64,000 bases of DNA from Bradyrhizobium sp. AZCC 1721 (GTDB lineage Bacteria; Pseudomonadota; Alphaproteobacteria; Rhizobiales; Xanthobacteraceae). Below the pieces are notes generated by a model, which saw only the letters and a program-made list of their open reading frames with translations, was not told the DNA's origin and did not search any database. This document shows, in pieces, positions 41,951-51,923 of the stretch. The number at the start of each line of letters is the position of its first letter. The first letter of the stretch is position 1. The position numbers and the translations under genes are program-made. Where the stretch lies: positions 2,285,001-2,349,000 of the forward strand of contig NZ_JAZHSB010000001.1 of the NCBI RefSeq assembly GCF_036924715.1, read 5' to 3'.

Positions 41951-42949
41951 TCATACCGCGGCGGCAGCCTCAACCGGTTGGTTGACGGCGTGGCAGGCAA
42001 CCCCGTTGATCAGCTCGGGCGTTTGCCGCCGGCACAGATCGAAGGCGAGCGGACAACGCGGGTTGAAGGCGCAGCCGGGCGGCGGATCGATCGGATTCGG
42101 GATCTCGCCCTTGACCGGAATCCGCTGCCGGCCGGACATCGCGAGATCAGGAACCGCGCCGAGCAGCATTTTGGTGTAGGGCATCCGCGGATTGGCGAAC
42201 AATTCGCGGCCCTCGGCGATTTCAACAATACGACCGAGATACATCACGCCGATGCGCGTCGCCATGTGGCGGACCACGGCGAGGTTATGGCTGATGAGGA
42301 GATAGGTCAGGCCGAATTTGTCCTGCAGGTCGCGCATCAGATTGAGGATCTGCGCCTGCACGGAGACGTCGAGCGCCGAGGTCGGCTCGTCGCAAACAAT
42401 AAACTCGGCATCTGACGCCAGCGCGCGCGCAATCGCGATGCGCTGGCGCTGGCCGCCGGAGAATTCATGTGGATATTTCAGGCCGTCATCAGGATGCAGG
42501 CCCACGAGATTCAACAATTCGCCGACGCGAAACTGAATATCGCGCTCGCCCTGGATCAGGTCGAAGGCGCGGATCGGCTCGGAGACGATCGCATCGACCC
42601 GGAAGCGGGGATTGAGGCTCGCGTAGGGGTCCTGAAAAATCATCTGGATGCGGCGGCGCAGCCGCTGCCTTGCCTGCGCCTGTCTGGCATTCGTCATCGA
42701 GACGCCGTCGATGATGACTTCGCCCGAAGTCGGCGGCAGAAGTCCCACGACCATCCGCGCCACGGTGGTCTTGCCCGAGCCGGATTCCCCGACGAGAGCA
42801 AAAGTCTCGCCCTTCCTGATGTCGAACGTCACGCCATCGACGGCTTTCAGGAATTCCGGACGGCCGCCTTCCAGCACGCGGTTGAGCCACGGCTTCGAGA
42901 CGTCGAACACGCGGCGCAAATTCCTCACATCGACAAAGGGCGGGCTCAT
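41951..42949 (-). CDS. Peptide ABC importer ATPase, OppF-like
   Basis: 332-aa ATPase: Walker A GESGSGKTT, signature [15 protein letters not shown], Walker B FIVCDEP, H-loop ISHNLAVV, and the C-terminal Cys motif CAFNPRCPLAFDLC. Last gene of a five-gene leftward operon; ATG overlaps the OppD stop (ATGA). Confidence 0.93.
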   Translation of the reverse strand: MSPPFVDVRNLRRVFDVSKPWLNRVLEGGRPEFLKAVDGVTFDIRKGETFALVGESGSGKTTVARMVVGLLPPTSGEVIIDGVSMTNARQAQARQRLRRRIQMIFQDPYASLNPRFRVDAIVSEPIRAFDLIQGERDIQFRVGELLNLVGLHPDDGLKYPHEFSGGQRQRIAIARALASDAEFIVCDEPTSALDVSVQAQILNLMRDLQDKFGLTYLLISHNLAVVRHMATRIGVMYLGRIVEIAEGRELFANPRMPYTKMLLGAVPDLAMSGRQRIPVKGEIPNPIDPPPGCAFNPRCPLAFDLCRRQTPELINGVACHAVNQPVEAAAAV

Positions 42950-43944
42950 GCCACGGTCTCCTTCGCCGCTTCATGGGGCGCGGTGTCGAAGAGATGGCAG
43001 GCCACGGCGTGCGAACCGTGCTTGAGCGGCTCCGGCCGATCGACGCGGCAACGGTCGAATGCAAATGCGCAACGCGGATTGAACGAGCAGCCCGGCGGGA
43101 TCGCCGACAGCCGCGGCATCGAGCCCGGTATTTGCACCAGCCGCTTGTCTTCGCCCGCGAGCGTCGGGATCGCGCCCATCAGGCCCTTGGCATAGGGGTG
43201 CAGCGGGTTCTGCACCACATCCTGCACCGGGCCGATCTCGGCGATCCGGCCCGAATACATCACCGCGACCCGGTCGGAAGTCTCGGCGATCACGCCCATA
43301 TCGTGGGTGACCAGCATCACCGCCGTGCCATGGTCGCGCCCGAGGCGCTTGATCAGCGAGATGATCTGCGCCTGCACGGAGACGTCGAGCGCGGTGGTCG
43401 GTTCGTCGGCGATGATCAGTTCCGGCTCGGCGCAGATCGCCAGCGCAATCACGACGCGCTGGCGCATGCCGCCGGAGAATTCGTGCGGATAGGCGTCGAT
43501 GCGTTTGTCCGGCGCGGGGATGCCGACCTCGGCCAGGAGATCGATGGCGCGCTTGCGCGCAGCGGTCTCCGACAGGTTCAAGTGGGTTCGGATAGTCTCG
43601 ACGATCTGGTCGCCGATCCGGTAGAGCGGATTGAGGCTTGTCAGCGGATCCTGAAAGATCATCCCGATCCGTTTGCCCCGGATACGGCGGATTTCTTCCG
43701 GCGGCAGGTGATCGATCCGCGTTCCCGACAGATAGATCTCGCCGCCCGAAATGCGGCCGGGAGGATCGATCAGTCCGATCACGGCTAGTCCCGTGACCGA
43801 TTTCCCGGCGCCGGATTCGCCGACCACGCCGAGCACTTCGCCCTTGGCGATGTCGAAAGAAACGCCGTTGATCGCGCGCAGCGTGCTGCGGCGGGTGAGG
43901 AATTCCACCTCGAGGTCACGCACGGAGAGGACGGGAACGGTCAT
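42946..43944 (-). CDS. Peptide ABC importer ATPase, OppD-like
   Basis: 332-aa ATPase starting MTVPVLSVRDLEVEF at 43944, with its ATG overlapping the OppC stop. Walker A GESGAGKSV, signature [15 protein letters not shown], Walker B LIIADEP, C-terminal CSFNPRCAFAFDRC. The 34-codon upstream open frame lies inside oppC and is rejected. Confidence 0.93.
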   Translation of the reverse strand: MTVPVLSVRDLEVEFLTRRSTLRAINGVSFDIAKGEVLGVVGESGAGKSVTGLAVIGLIDPPGRISGGEIYLSGTRIDHLPPEEIRRIRGKRIGMIFQDPLTSLNPLYRIGDQIVETIRTHLNLSETAARKRAIDLLAEVGIPAPDKRIDAYPHEFSGGMRQRVVIALAICAEPELIIADEPTTALDVSVQAQIISLIKRLGRDHGTAVMLVTHDMGVIAETSDRVAVMYSGRIAEIGPVQDVVQNPLHPYAKGLMGAIPTLAGEDKRLVQIPGSMPRLSAIPPGCSFNPRCAFAFDRCRVDRPEPLKHGSHAVACHLFDTAPHEAAKETVA

Positions 43945-44912
43945 CGGAGCTTTGGATTGAGCGCGTCGCGCAGCCAGTCGCCGAGCAGGTTGATGGAAAG
44001 GATCAGCCCCGCCAGCGCGATGCCGGGGAACGCGACGATCCACCATTCGCCGGCAAACAGATAGTTGTTGCCGATCCGGATCAGGGTGCCGAGCGAGGGC
44101 ATGGTGTCGGGCATGCCGGCGCCCAGGAACGACAGCGTCGCCTCGGTGATGATGGCAAGCGCGAGGTTGATGGTTGCAATCACCAGGATCGGACCCATGG
44201 TGTTGGGCAGCACGTGGCGCAGCATGATCTTCGGCGCGGGAAGGCCGATCAGTTGCGCGGCTGCGACATAGTCCTTGTTCTTCTCGACCATGACCGAGCC
44301 GCGCACGGTGCGGGCGTATTGCACCCAGAAACTGAGGCCGATCGCAACCACCAAGACTGCCAGCGTGCTCACGGCGTCGAGCCGGTTATTGAACACCGAT
44401 TTGGCGACGCCGTTGACCAACAGCGCGATCAGGATGGCCGGGAAGGTGAGCTGCACGTCGGCGATTCGCATGATCAGCCCGTCGACCGCGCCACCGACAT
44501 AGCCTGCAATGAGGCCAAGCGTAATGCCGAGCGTGCCGGCGAAGATGACGCCGAGCACGCCGACGACGAGCGAAATCCGCAAGCCGTAAAGGATCGCAGA
44601 AAACACGTCGCGGCCCTGTTCGTCGGTGCCGAGCAGGAACGGACTTTGGCCCTCGGCGGTCCACAGCGGCGAGATCCGCGAATTCATCAACTGCAGTTGC
44701 GCCGGATCGAACGGGTTTTGCACGGCGAGTTGCGATGCAAAGATCGCCAGCAGGAAGAACAGGACCGTTACCGCCGCCGCCACCATCGTCATCCGGGAGC
44801 GGCGGAACGAGTAAAAGATGTCGCTGTCGAGCACGCGCTTCAGCCAGCTCGCGTTCGAGCGTGCCCGCTGCGGGCTCGACTCTATTCGGTGTGGTACTAC
44901 GGCGTCAGACAT
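43941..44912 (-). CDS. Peptide ABC importer permease, OppC-like
   Basis: 323-aa permease. Cytoplasmic N-terminus (about 42 residues), first TM at MVAAAVTVLFFLLAIFA, LLGTDEQGRDVFSAILYGLRISL motif, EAA loop DYVAAAQLIGLPAPKIMLRHVLPN. Start 44912 chosen (MSDAVVPHR); longer upstream frame overlaps oppB. 11 bp after the OppB gene. Confidence 0.93.
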   Translation of the reverse strand: MSDAVVPHRIESSPQRARSNASWLKRVLDSDIFYSFRRSRMTMVAAAVTVLFFLLAIFASQLAVQNPFDPAQLQLMNSRISPLWTAEGQSPFLLGTDEQGRDVFSAILYGLRISLVVGVLGVIFAGTLGITLGLIAGYVGGAVDGLIMRIADVQLTFPAILIALLVNGVAKSVFNNRLDAVSTLAVLVVAIGLSFWVQYARTVRGSVMVEKNKDYVAAAQLIGLPAPKIMLRHVLPNTMGPILVIATINLALAIITEATLSFLGAGMPDTMPSLGTLIRIGNNYLFAGEWWIVAFPGIALAGLILSINLLGDWLRDALNPKLR

Positions 44913-44923
44913 ATCAGTCTCGC

Positions 44924-45904
44924 TTATGCCGGACGGCGGATGGTCGAGCGCAGGCGCGGATCGACGACGGTGTAGAGGATATCGACCACCAGATTGATGG
45001 TAACGAAAATCAGCGACACCATCAGCAGGTAGGCGGCCATGATCGGGATATCGACATTTTGCACGGCCTGCACGAACAACAATCCCATACCCGGCCACTG
45101 GAAGACGGTTTCGGTGATGATGGCAAATGCAATTACCGAGCCAAACTGCAGCCCGGCGACGGTGATGACGGGAACCAGCGTGTTCTTCAGCGCGTGGCCG
45201 AAATGGATCGCGCGCGTGGTCAGGCCGCGGGCGCGGGCGAAGCGGATGTAGTCGGTGCGGAGCACTTCGAGCATTTCAGCGCGCACCAGCCGCATGATCA
45301 AGGTCATCTGAAACAGGCCCAGCGTAATCGAAGGCATGATCAGCGCCTTCAGGCCGGAAAGCGTGAGCAGGCCGGTGGTCCACCAGCCGATCCGCACCAC
45401 TTCGCCGCGGCCGAATGAAGGCAGCCAGCCCAGCGTCACCGAAAACAGATAGATGAGAAGGATGCCGATCAGGAAGGTCGGCAGCGAGATTCCGATCAGC
45501 GACACCGCCTGGAAGAATTTTGTCAGAATCGTATCGCGCCGCAGCGCCGAATAGACCCCCATCAGGATGCCGAACACCATGGCGAGAACGGTGGCGCAGG
45601 CGGCCAGCTCCAGCGTCGCCGGCATTCGTTCCATCAACAGGTTCGAAACCGGCTGGCGGAACTGATAGGAGACCCCGAACTTGAATTGCGCGGCATTGGC
45701 GAAATAGCGTGCGAACTGCACCGGCACGGGATCGTCGAGCCCGAGCGACTTGCGCACCGCCTCGCGTTCGGCGGCCGGCGTATCCAATGAGACGATCTGG
45801 TTGACGGGATCGCCGGCGAAACGGAACATCGAGAACGCGATCACGCCGACTGCGATCATGACGCCGATGGCCTGGATTGCGCGGCGAAGAGTGAAAGCGA
45901 GCAT
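44924..45904 (-). CDS. Peptide ABC importer permease, OppB-like
   Basis: 326-aa permease with N-terminal MLAFTLRRAIQAIGVMIAVG, the GDPVNQIVSLDTPAAEREAVRKSLGLDDPVPVQF loop and EAA loop DYIRFARARGLTTRAIHFGHALKN. AAGGAA precedes ATG 45904. Follows the binding-protein gene by about 100 bp; completes the second importer. Confidence 0.93.
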   Translation of the reverse strand: MLAFTLRRAIQAIGVMIAVGVIAFSMFRFAGDPVNQIVSLDTPAAEREAVRKSLGLDDPVPVQFARYFANAAQFKFGVSYQFRQPVSNLLMERMPATLELAACATVLAMVFGILMGVYSALRRDTILTKFFQAVSLIGISLPTFLIGILLIYLFSVTLGWLPSFGRGEVVRIGWWTTGLLTLSGLKALIMPSITLGLFQMTLIMRLVRAEMLEVLRTDYIRFARARGLTTRAIHFGHALKNTLVPVITVAGLQFGSVIAFAIITETVFQWPGMGLLFVQAVQNVDIPIMAAYLLMVSLIFVTINLVVDILYTVVDPRLRSTIRRPA

Positions 45905-46008
45905 GTATTCCTTTCACTGCTCTCTTGGTGCGGCGGCGGACGTCGCTGTCGCCTGGAAACGAAAGGTCCCGGAAGCACCAAGCCGCCGGGACCTCGTTTG
46001 ACGCCCGA

Positions 46009-47604
46009 CTAGTCCTGTTTGGTCGCCCAGTACAGCAGAACCTGATTGTCGGCGCGCTGCGTCAGCTTCACCTTTTTCGACACACCCCAGGCCAGCGCCT
46101 GCTGATGCAGCGGGATATAACCGAAATCCTTGTCGAGGATCTGGTAAGCGCTCTTGATCAACTGATCGCGCTTGGTGGTGTCGGCTTCCTGCAATATCTT
46201 GTCGGTGAGGGCGTCGATTTCCTTGTTGCAATACCCGCTGAGATTGTTCTCTCCGCGCGAACTCTTGGGATCGTCGCGACAGCCGATAACGTCGTAGAGC
46301 ACGTTATGGGAATCGAGAGTTCCGGGAGTCCAGCCCAACAGAAAGAACGACGTCTGATAGCCGCCCGCCTTCAGAACCTTGGCGAAGTACTGCGCCTTGG
46401 GTTGCGCGAGGAGGTCAACCTTGACGCCGATCCGGGCCAGCATGCTGACTACCGCCTGGCAGATCGGGGCGTCATTGACGTAACGGTCGTTGGGGCAGTC
46501 CAGGCTGACTTCGAAACCGTCGGGGTAGCCAGCCTCCGCCAGCAGCTTCTTGGCCCCATCCGGATCGGCTTTCGGCCGCGTGAAATCCTTTGACAGCGCA
46601 AATAATTGCGGTGCGATCATCAGCGCCGATGGCGTGGAAAGGCCGCGCATCACGCGGGTCTTGATCAGCTCGACATCGATTGCCTTGTAGAAGGCCTGGC
46701 GAACGCGAACGTCCTTGAAGGGGTTCTTGCCCTTGATGTTGGAATACAGCAATTCATCGCGAACCGTGTCCATGCCGAGAAAGATGGTGCGAAGTTCCGG
46801 TCCCTTCAGCACCTGGGCGTTGGGGCTGGAATCCACGCGTGTGATATCCTGGATCGGAACCGGCTCGATGACGTCGACTTCGCCCGACAGCAGGGCGGCC
46901 ACGCGCGTGGCGGCGGAGCCGATCGGCGTGAAGACGATCTCTTTCAGATTGTGCTCGGGCTCGCGCCACCAGTTCGGATTTGGCTTGAACACCGTTTTCA
47001 CCCCGGGCTGATGGCTCTCGATGATGAAGGGACCGGTGCCATTAGCGTTAAGCGAGGCAAAACTCGGCGAAGTTGCCGCCACTGGAGTCGGGGCGATCGA
47101 GTTGTTCGCCTCGGCCCATTTCTTGTCCATGATGTACCAGGTATCCCATTGCGAATGCAGAATGGGATTTGGCGAGGTCAGGATGAAATCCACGGTGTAG
47201 TCGTCGACCTTGACGACCTTGGCATCGGACGGAATGCGGGTGGGAAGGTTCGAGCCCTTGGCACGAACGCGCTCTGCCGAGAAAACGACATCGTCGGCAG
47301 TGAAGGGGTCGCCGTTGTGGAATTTGACGCCCTTGCGTAGATGAAAGCGCCAACGGGTCGGTTCTGGGGTTTCCCAGCTTTCCGCCAGGGCAGGGACGAT
47401 TTTCAGGTCCTTGTCGCGAGCGATCAGACCCTCATAGGCGTGGCCGAGATGGGCGTGGGTGGTGGTTTCGTTCAGTGTATAGGGGTCGAGCGACTTGAGG
47501 TCACCCTGATTGGCATAGCGCAGGCTCTGAGCCGATGCCGGCGCCATTGCCACGGCAAGGATGGAAGCCGTGGCCGCTGCAAGCAAAGTCTGACGTACCG
47601 ACAT
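46009..47604 (-). CDS. Peptide ABC importer substrate-binding protein (SBP family 5)
   Basis: 531-aa DppA/OppA-type protein. Start at 47604 gives the signal peptide MSVRQTLLAAATASILAVAM with PASA-Q cleavage; the frame is open 29 codons further up but reads into sequence without signal-peptide character. GGGGA lies about 13 bases upstream. Family segment GVKFHNGDPFTADDVVFSAERV is present. First gene of the leftward importer operon, divergent from a DadA-like oxidoreductase, so imported amino acid or peptide products may feed that enzyme. Confidence 0.92.
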   Translation of the reverse strand: MSVRQTLLAAATASILAVAMAPASAQSLRYANQGDLKSLDPYTLNETTTHAHLGHAYEGLIARDKDLKIVPALAESWETPEPTRWRFHLRKGVKFHNGDPFTADDVVFSAERVRAKGSNLPTRIPSDAKVVKVDDYTVDFILTSPNPILHSQWDTWYIMDKKWAEANNSIAPTPVAATSPSFASLNANGTGPFIIESHQPGVKTVFKPNPNWWREPEHNLKEIVFTPIGSAATRVAALLSGEVDVIEPVPIQDITRVDSSPNAQVLKGPELRTIFLGMDTVRDELLYSNIKGKNPFKDVRVRQAFYKAIDVELIKTRVMRGLSTPSALMIAPQLFALSKDFTRPKADPDGAKKLLAEAGYPDGFEVSLDCPNDRYVNDAPICQAVVSMLARIGVKVDLLAQPKAQYFAKVLKAGGYQTSFFLLGWTPGTLDSHNVLYDVIGCRDDPKSSRGENNLSGYCNKEIDALTDKILQEADTTKRDQLIKSAYQILDKDFGYIPLHQQALAWGVSKKVKLTQRADNQVLLYWATKQD

Positions 47605-47804
47605 TTGTCGATTTCCCCGATTTTGATCAGCAATTTCCGCCGGATATTGCCGAGCCATGTTGCCAGAGTCCAGCCACCGCGCAAGCTTCATTATCCCGCA
47701 CTGCGTGCCGGTTTGCGCGGCGGTGCGGCAATGACTAGTCTCACCTCAAGTCTCACCTTAAGACGCATGCGCAAGCACGTTACATTGAACTTTCGGAGTT
47801 GTGG

Positions 47805-49058
47805 ATGGCGGAACTGAAGGCCGACGTTCTCGTCCTGGGTGCGGGCATGGTCGGCGTCAGCGCCGCTTTGCACCTGCAAAAACGCGGCCGGAACGTAGTT
47901 CTGATCGACCGCCATGATACGGCCGGCGAGGAAACCAGTTACGGCAATGGAGGGCTGATCGAGTGCGCTTCGGTCTTTCCCTATATGTTTCCGCGTGACG
48001 TGGGCCAGATCCTGCGCTACGCGTTTCTTCGCGCGCCGCAGGTGCATTACCACTTCAGGGATTTGCCGATCTTCCTGCCGTGGCTGGCACGGTATTTTCT
48101 CGCCTCTTCACCGGAGCGTGCACTGCACAGCGCAATGGCCGAATTGCCGTTGATCCAGCGCAGCCTGATCGAGCATGAGGCGCTGATTGCGGACGCCAAT
48201 GTGCCGGAGCTGTTGCGGCGGACCGGCTGGATCAAGCTGTTTCGTTCCGAGACGACCCTTGCGGATGCGGTGCAGGATCTCAAGCGCGCACGCCAGCACG
48301 GCGTCGCCGGCGAGGTGCTGGATCGGCCGGCGATATCAGCGCGCGAGCCGCATCTGACGGGTGATTTCAGCGGCGCGATCCATTTTCCCGCGCCGGGATT
48401 TGTGCCCGATCCCGGTGGGCTGGCCAAGGCCTATGCGGCGCTGTTCGGCCGCAAGGGCGGGCGTTATCTGGTCGGCGACGCCCGAACGCTCGAACAGGCG
48501 AGCGGACGGTGGCGGGTGGCGACGCTGGAAGGCACTATTGCAGCGCGCGAAGTGGTGGTGGCGATGGGGCCGTGGTCCGACCAGATCCTCGCCCCGCTCG
48601 GCTATTCGATCCCGCTTCAGGTCAAGCGTGGTTACCATTTGCATCTCAAGCCGCGCGGCAATGCGATCTTGAATCATCCGGTGCTGGACACCGATCTCGG
48701 CTATCTCCTGGCGCCGATGAACCGCGGCATTCGGCTCACGACCGGCGCCGAGTTTGCCCACCGCGATGCACCACCAACGCCGATCCAGGTCGAGCGGGCC
48801 CTGCCGCGGGCGCACAGACTGTTCCCGCTCGGCGAGCCGGTCGACACCAAGCCCTGGATGGGTGCGCGGCCCTGCCTGCCGGATATGCTGCCGGTGATCG
48901 GCAAGGCCCCCCGCCATGGCGGGCTATGGTTCGATTTCGGCCACCAGCACCACGGCCTGACGCTCGGACCCGCGACCGGCCGCCTGCTGGCCGAAATGAT
49001 GACCGGCGAGACGCCGTTTGCCGATGTCAGGCCGTTTGCCATCGAACGCTTTGGTTGA
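47805..49058 (+). CDS. FAD-dependent oxidoreductase, D-amino acid dehydrogenase (DadA)-like
   Basis: 417-aa DAO-fold flavoprotein. FAD loop VLVLGAGMVGVSAALHLQKRG with GxGxxG at residues 12-17 and the ID acid at the end of the second strand; GEETSYGNGG, the DadA-type loop; C-terminal FDFGHQHHGLTLGPATGRLLAEM. Start ATG 47805 has GGAG at 47795-47798. Likely oxidises the amine of a D-amino acid or an N-alkyl amino acid, passing electrons to the respiratory chain. Its start region is 200 bp from a divergent peptide importer. The exact substrate is open. Confidence 0.87.
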   Translation: MAELKADVLVLGAGMVGVSAALHLQKRGRNVVLIDRHDTAGEETSYGNGGLIECASVFPYMFPRDVGQILRYAFLRAPQVHYHFRDLPIFLPWLARYFLASSPERALHSAMAELPLIQRSLIEHEALIADANVPELLRRTGWIKLFRSETTLADAVQDLKRARQHGVAGEVLDRPAISAREPHLTGDFSGAIHFPAPGFVPDPGGLAKAYAALFGRKGGRYLVGDARTLEQASGRWRVATLEGTIAAREVVVAMGPWSDQILAPLGYSIPLQVKRGYHLHLKPRGNAILNHPVLDTDLGYLLAPMNRGIRLTTGAEFAHRDAPPTPIQVERALPRAHRLFPLGEPVDTKPWMGARPCLPDMLPVIGKAPRHGGLWFDFGHQHHGLTLGPATGRLLAEMMTGETPFADVRPFAIERFG

Positions 49059-49159
49059 CCATATCGGGAGTTGAAGGGACCGGGGACCGGCTCTGGTCCT
49101 TGCATGACTCGGTCCGTCGTGTCGATACTGCAGCAAGGGCAGCGCGATAAGGAGCGGTC

Positions 49160-49411
49160 ATGAAAGTTAACGTCGAAATCGATTGCACGCCGCTGGAGGC
49201 CAGGCAGTTCTTCGGATTGCCCGACGTCTCGCCGATGCAGACCGCCGTGATGGACAAGATGCAGCAGCAGGTGATGGCCAACATCGAAAAGGTGTCGCCG
49301 GAATCGCTGATCCAGAGTTGGTTCACGTTCGATCCCAAGATCGCCGAGCGATTCCAGGATATGTTCGTGACCATGGCCGGGCTCGGCGGCATGGCCAAGA
49401 AGGACAAGTGA
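49160..49411 (+). CDS. DUF6489-family small protein
   Basis: 83-aa soluble protein MKVNVEIDCTPLEARQFFGLPDVSP..., a short conserved alphaproteobacterial family (DUF6489) with an N-terminal strand and a Met/Gln-rich helix (residues 25-48). AAGGAG precedes ATG. It ends in a GTGA overlap with an alpha/beta hydrolase, so the two are co-translated. The C-terminal GLGGMAKKDK recalls small granule- or polymer-associated proteins, but no function is known to me. Confidence 0.78.
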   Translation: MKVNVEIDCTPLEARQFFGLPDVSPMQTAVMDKMQQQVMANIEKVSPESLIQSWFTFDPKIAERFQDMFVTMAGLGGMAKKDK

Positions 49412-50214
49412 GAGTGGCCATCGCGGAAAGCGGCGCAGCAACAGAAGAGCAGCGGCTTCGGCCGCCTAGCCTGTTTCTGATGCTGGCCGAGACGCGGGCG
49501 CTGTTCGAGCTGAATTCGAGCCTGTTACTGTCGCCGCTCTTGTTGCGTGCGCCGAGGGGCGACGGGCATCCGGTGCTGGCGCTGCCGGGATTTCTCGCCA
49601 GCGATCTGTCGATGGCGCCGATGCGGCGCTATCTGAAAGAACTCGGCTACGATACCTATGCCTGGGACATGGGCCGCAATTTCGGTGGCATCGCTTCCAA
49701 GCGCGGGGCACTGCAAGCTCTCCTGAGGCGCATCTATGAAGCGACGGGCCGAAAGGTCAGCCTGGTCGGCTGGAGCCTCGGCGGCGTCTATGCGCGCGAT
49801 CTCGCGCTGCAGATGCCGGACATGGTGCGCTCGGTGATCACGCTCGGCAGCCCGTTTGCCAGCGATGTCCGCGCGACCAACGCCACGCGGCTCTATGAGG
49901 TGCTGTCGGGGGAAACTGTCGACGACAATCCGGAAATCCGCTTGGCCATTGCCGGTGACCTGCCGGTGCCGGCGACCTCGATCTATTCGCGGACCGACGG
50001 CATCGTGAACTGGCACACCAGCCTGTTGCGTCCCTCCGCAAACGCCGAAAACATCGAGGTCCACCTTGCCAGCCATATCGGGCTCGGCGTCAACCCCGCA
50101 GCGTTATGGGCAGTAGCCGACCGCCTGGCGCAGGCGCAAGGCGAGTTTAAGCATTTTGACCGATCAGGACCATTTGCCATTGCCTATGGGCCCCCCGAAA
50201 ATGCACAATCCTGA
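49408..50214 (+). CDS. Alpha/beta hydrolase (lipase/esterase-like), paralogue of the gene at 62819
   Basis: 268-aa hydrolase starting at GTG 49408 within the DUF6489 stop (GTGA; AAGGA upstream). Nucleophile elbow GWSLGG (LVGWSLGGVYARDLA) near residue 118; candidate acid in SRTDGIVNW and His in LASHIGLGVN. Shares long stretches with the protein at 62819-63589 (RGDGHPVL, GRKVSLVGWSLGG, VRSVITLGSPFAS), so both derive from one duplication. It stands next to the wax ester synthase gene and may act on storage lipid or polyester, an inference. Confidence 0.85.
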   Translation: MRVAIAESGAATEEQRLRPPSLFLMLAETRALFELNSSLLLSPLLLRAPRGDGHPVLALPGFLASDLSMAPMRRYLKELGYDTYAWDMGRNFGGIASKRGALQALLRRIYEATGRKVSLVGWSLGGVYARDLALQMPDMVRSVITLGSPFASDVRATNATRLYEVLSGETVDDNPEIRLAIAGDLPVPATSIYSRTDGIVNWHTSLLRPSANAENIEVHLASHIGLGVNPAALWAVADRLAQAQGEFKHFDRSGPFAIAYGPPENAQS

Positions 50215-50368
50215 ATCCGCGCCCTGAGCTAAGGGCACGATCGCGAAAGATCCCGTTCTGCAATTGATGCGGAATGGCTGCCGGTTTTCGGATATGCTCC
50301 AATAACAAAGACATTCCAGACGCCAGAAGCGCCGCCAAGGCGCCGCGTTTCTACTGCGGGAGGAAAAT

Positions 50369-51913
50369 ATGGCGGACGCCAAGAAGCTGTCTTCGCTGGA
50401 CGCGTCGTTTCTGTATCTGGAAACCCCGGAAATGCCGATGCATGTCGGCAGCATGGCGATCTTCCGCCTGCCCGAAGGCTACAAGGGCGACTTCTTCGAA
50501 GAGTTCAAGGCGATGATCGCCTCGCGGCTGCACATCGCGCCGATCCTGAAAGCCCGCCTGGAGAAGGCGCCGCTCGACATCGATCATCCGTCCTGGGTCG
50601 AGGACGACCAGTTCGACATCGACCGCCACATCTTCCGCGCCAGCCTGCCGGCGCCGCGCGACCGCGCGACGCTGGAGCGCATCGTCGGCTGGATGCATGC
50701 CAAGCTGCTCAACCGCGCCCGCCCGCTCTGGGAGTTCTATGTCTTCGAAGGCATGAAGGACAACGAGATCGGGCTTTACTCCAAGATGCACCATGCCTGC
50801 ATTGACGGCGGCGCCGGCGCCGCACTCACCAGCATGATCTATGACATCACCCCGGTGCCGCGTCAGGTCGATCCACCGACGGCGCGCAAGGTGGCGCCGG
50901 AGCCGCGCGACATCGCCGCCAACCTGATCGATTCCTACCAGCAGCTCTGGACCCAGCCGTTCGACCCGAAGGCGGCGCCAAAGAGCCTCGAGCTGCCGCG
51001 CTCGGGAAAAAGCGATCTCGGATCGATCCTGTTCGACAACGCCATGTTCCAGATCGAAAGCGCGGTGAAATTCGCCAGCAGCATTCCGACGATGCTCAAG
51101 AGCGTGTCAGATGTGGTCGGCAAGATTTCGGATCCGAAGTCGCGCGACAGCCTGGCCAGCATGGCCTCGCCGCCGACCATCCTGAACAAGGCGATATCGT
51201 CGGAGCGCAGCTTTGCCGGCGTCTCGATCTCGCTGTCGCGCGCCAAGGCTCTGGCAAAGACGTCCGGCGGCAAGCTCAACGACGTCGTGCTGGCGCTGTC
51301 TTCAGGCGTGGTGCGCCGCTATCTGATCAGCCAGGGCGCGCTGCCCAGCAAATCGCTGACCGCAGCGGTGCCGATCTCGCTGCGCGAGGAAGGCAACGCC
51401 GAGGCCAACAACCAGGTGTTCGGCATGATCTGCGCGATCGCCACCAACGTCGACGATCCCAAGACGCGGCTGGAAACCATCATCGCGCAATCCACCAAGT
51501 CGAAGGAGATGTCGCATCCGCTGCGGGCGCTGATGCCGCAAGTCTCCAACCTTTCGATGCTGGGCGCGCCGATCGTGACCCAGATCCTTGCGCTGCTCTA
51601 CAGCCGCTCCAATCTCTCTGACGTGCTGCCGCCGGCAGCCAACATCACCGTGTCAAACGTGCCCGGGCCGCGGCAGACGCTGTATGCCGCCGGCGCCGAA
51701 CTGCTGCACATCTTCCCGGTGTCGATCTCGACGCATGGCATCGCGCTCAACATCACCGTGCAAAGCTATCGCGACCAGCTCGATTTCGGCTTCATCGCTG
51801 GCGCCAACATCATTCCGCATGTCCAGATTCTCTGCGACATGCTCCCGGTCGAATTTGAAGCGCTGGAGGCGGCGTTCGCGCCGCCGCCGAGCATGACCCG
51901 CGCCGCTGAATAG
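50369..51913 (+). CDS. Wax ester synthase/diacylglycerol acyltransferase (WS/DGAT)
   Basis: 514-aa condensation-domain-like acyltransferase. The catalytic motif HHACIDGG has H141, H142 and D146, with PLWEFY at 119-124; the C-terminal half has NxxxSNVPGP (ITVSNVPGPRQ) and the ND-type motif KLNDVVLA, all hallmarks of bacterial WS/DGAT. It joins acyl-CoA to fatty alcohols or diacylglycerol to form wax esters or triacylglycerol at the membrane face. SD GGGAGGAAAA. The downstream epoxide hydrolase starts 11 bp on, suggesting one transcript. Better known from actinobacteria and Acinetobacter. Confidence 0.93.
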   Translation: MADAKKLSSLDASFLYLETPEMPMHVGSMAIFRLPEGYKGDFFEEFKAMIASRLHIAPILKARLEKAPLDIDHPSWVEDDQFDIDRHIFRASLPAPRDRATLERIVGWMHAKLLNRARPLWEFYVFEGMKDNEIGLYSKMHHACIDGGAGAALTSMIYDITPVPRQVDPPTARKVAPEPRDIAANLIDSYQQLWTQPFDPKAAPKSLELPRSGKSDLGSILFDNAMFQIESAVKFASSIPTMLKSVSDVVGKISDPKSRDSLASMASPPTILNKAISSERSFAGVSISLSRAKALAKTSGGKLNDVVLALSSGVVRRYLISQGALPSKSLTAAVPISLREEGNAEANNQVFGMICAIATNVDDPKTRLETIIAQSTKSKEMSHPLRALMPQVSNLSMLGAPIVTQILALLYSRSNLSDVLPPAANITVSNVPGPRQTLYAAGAELLHIFPVSISTHGIALNITVQSYRDQLDFGFIAGANIIPHVQILCDMLPVEFEALEAAFAPPPSMTRAAE

Positions 51914-51923
51914 GGGGCCCGCC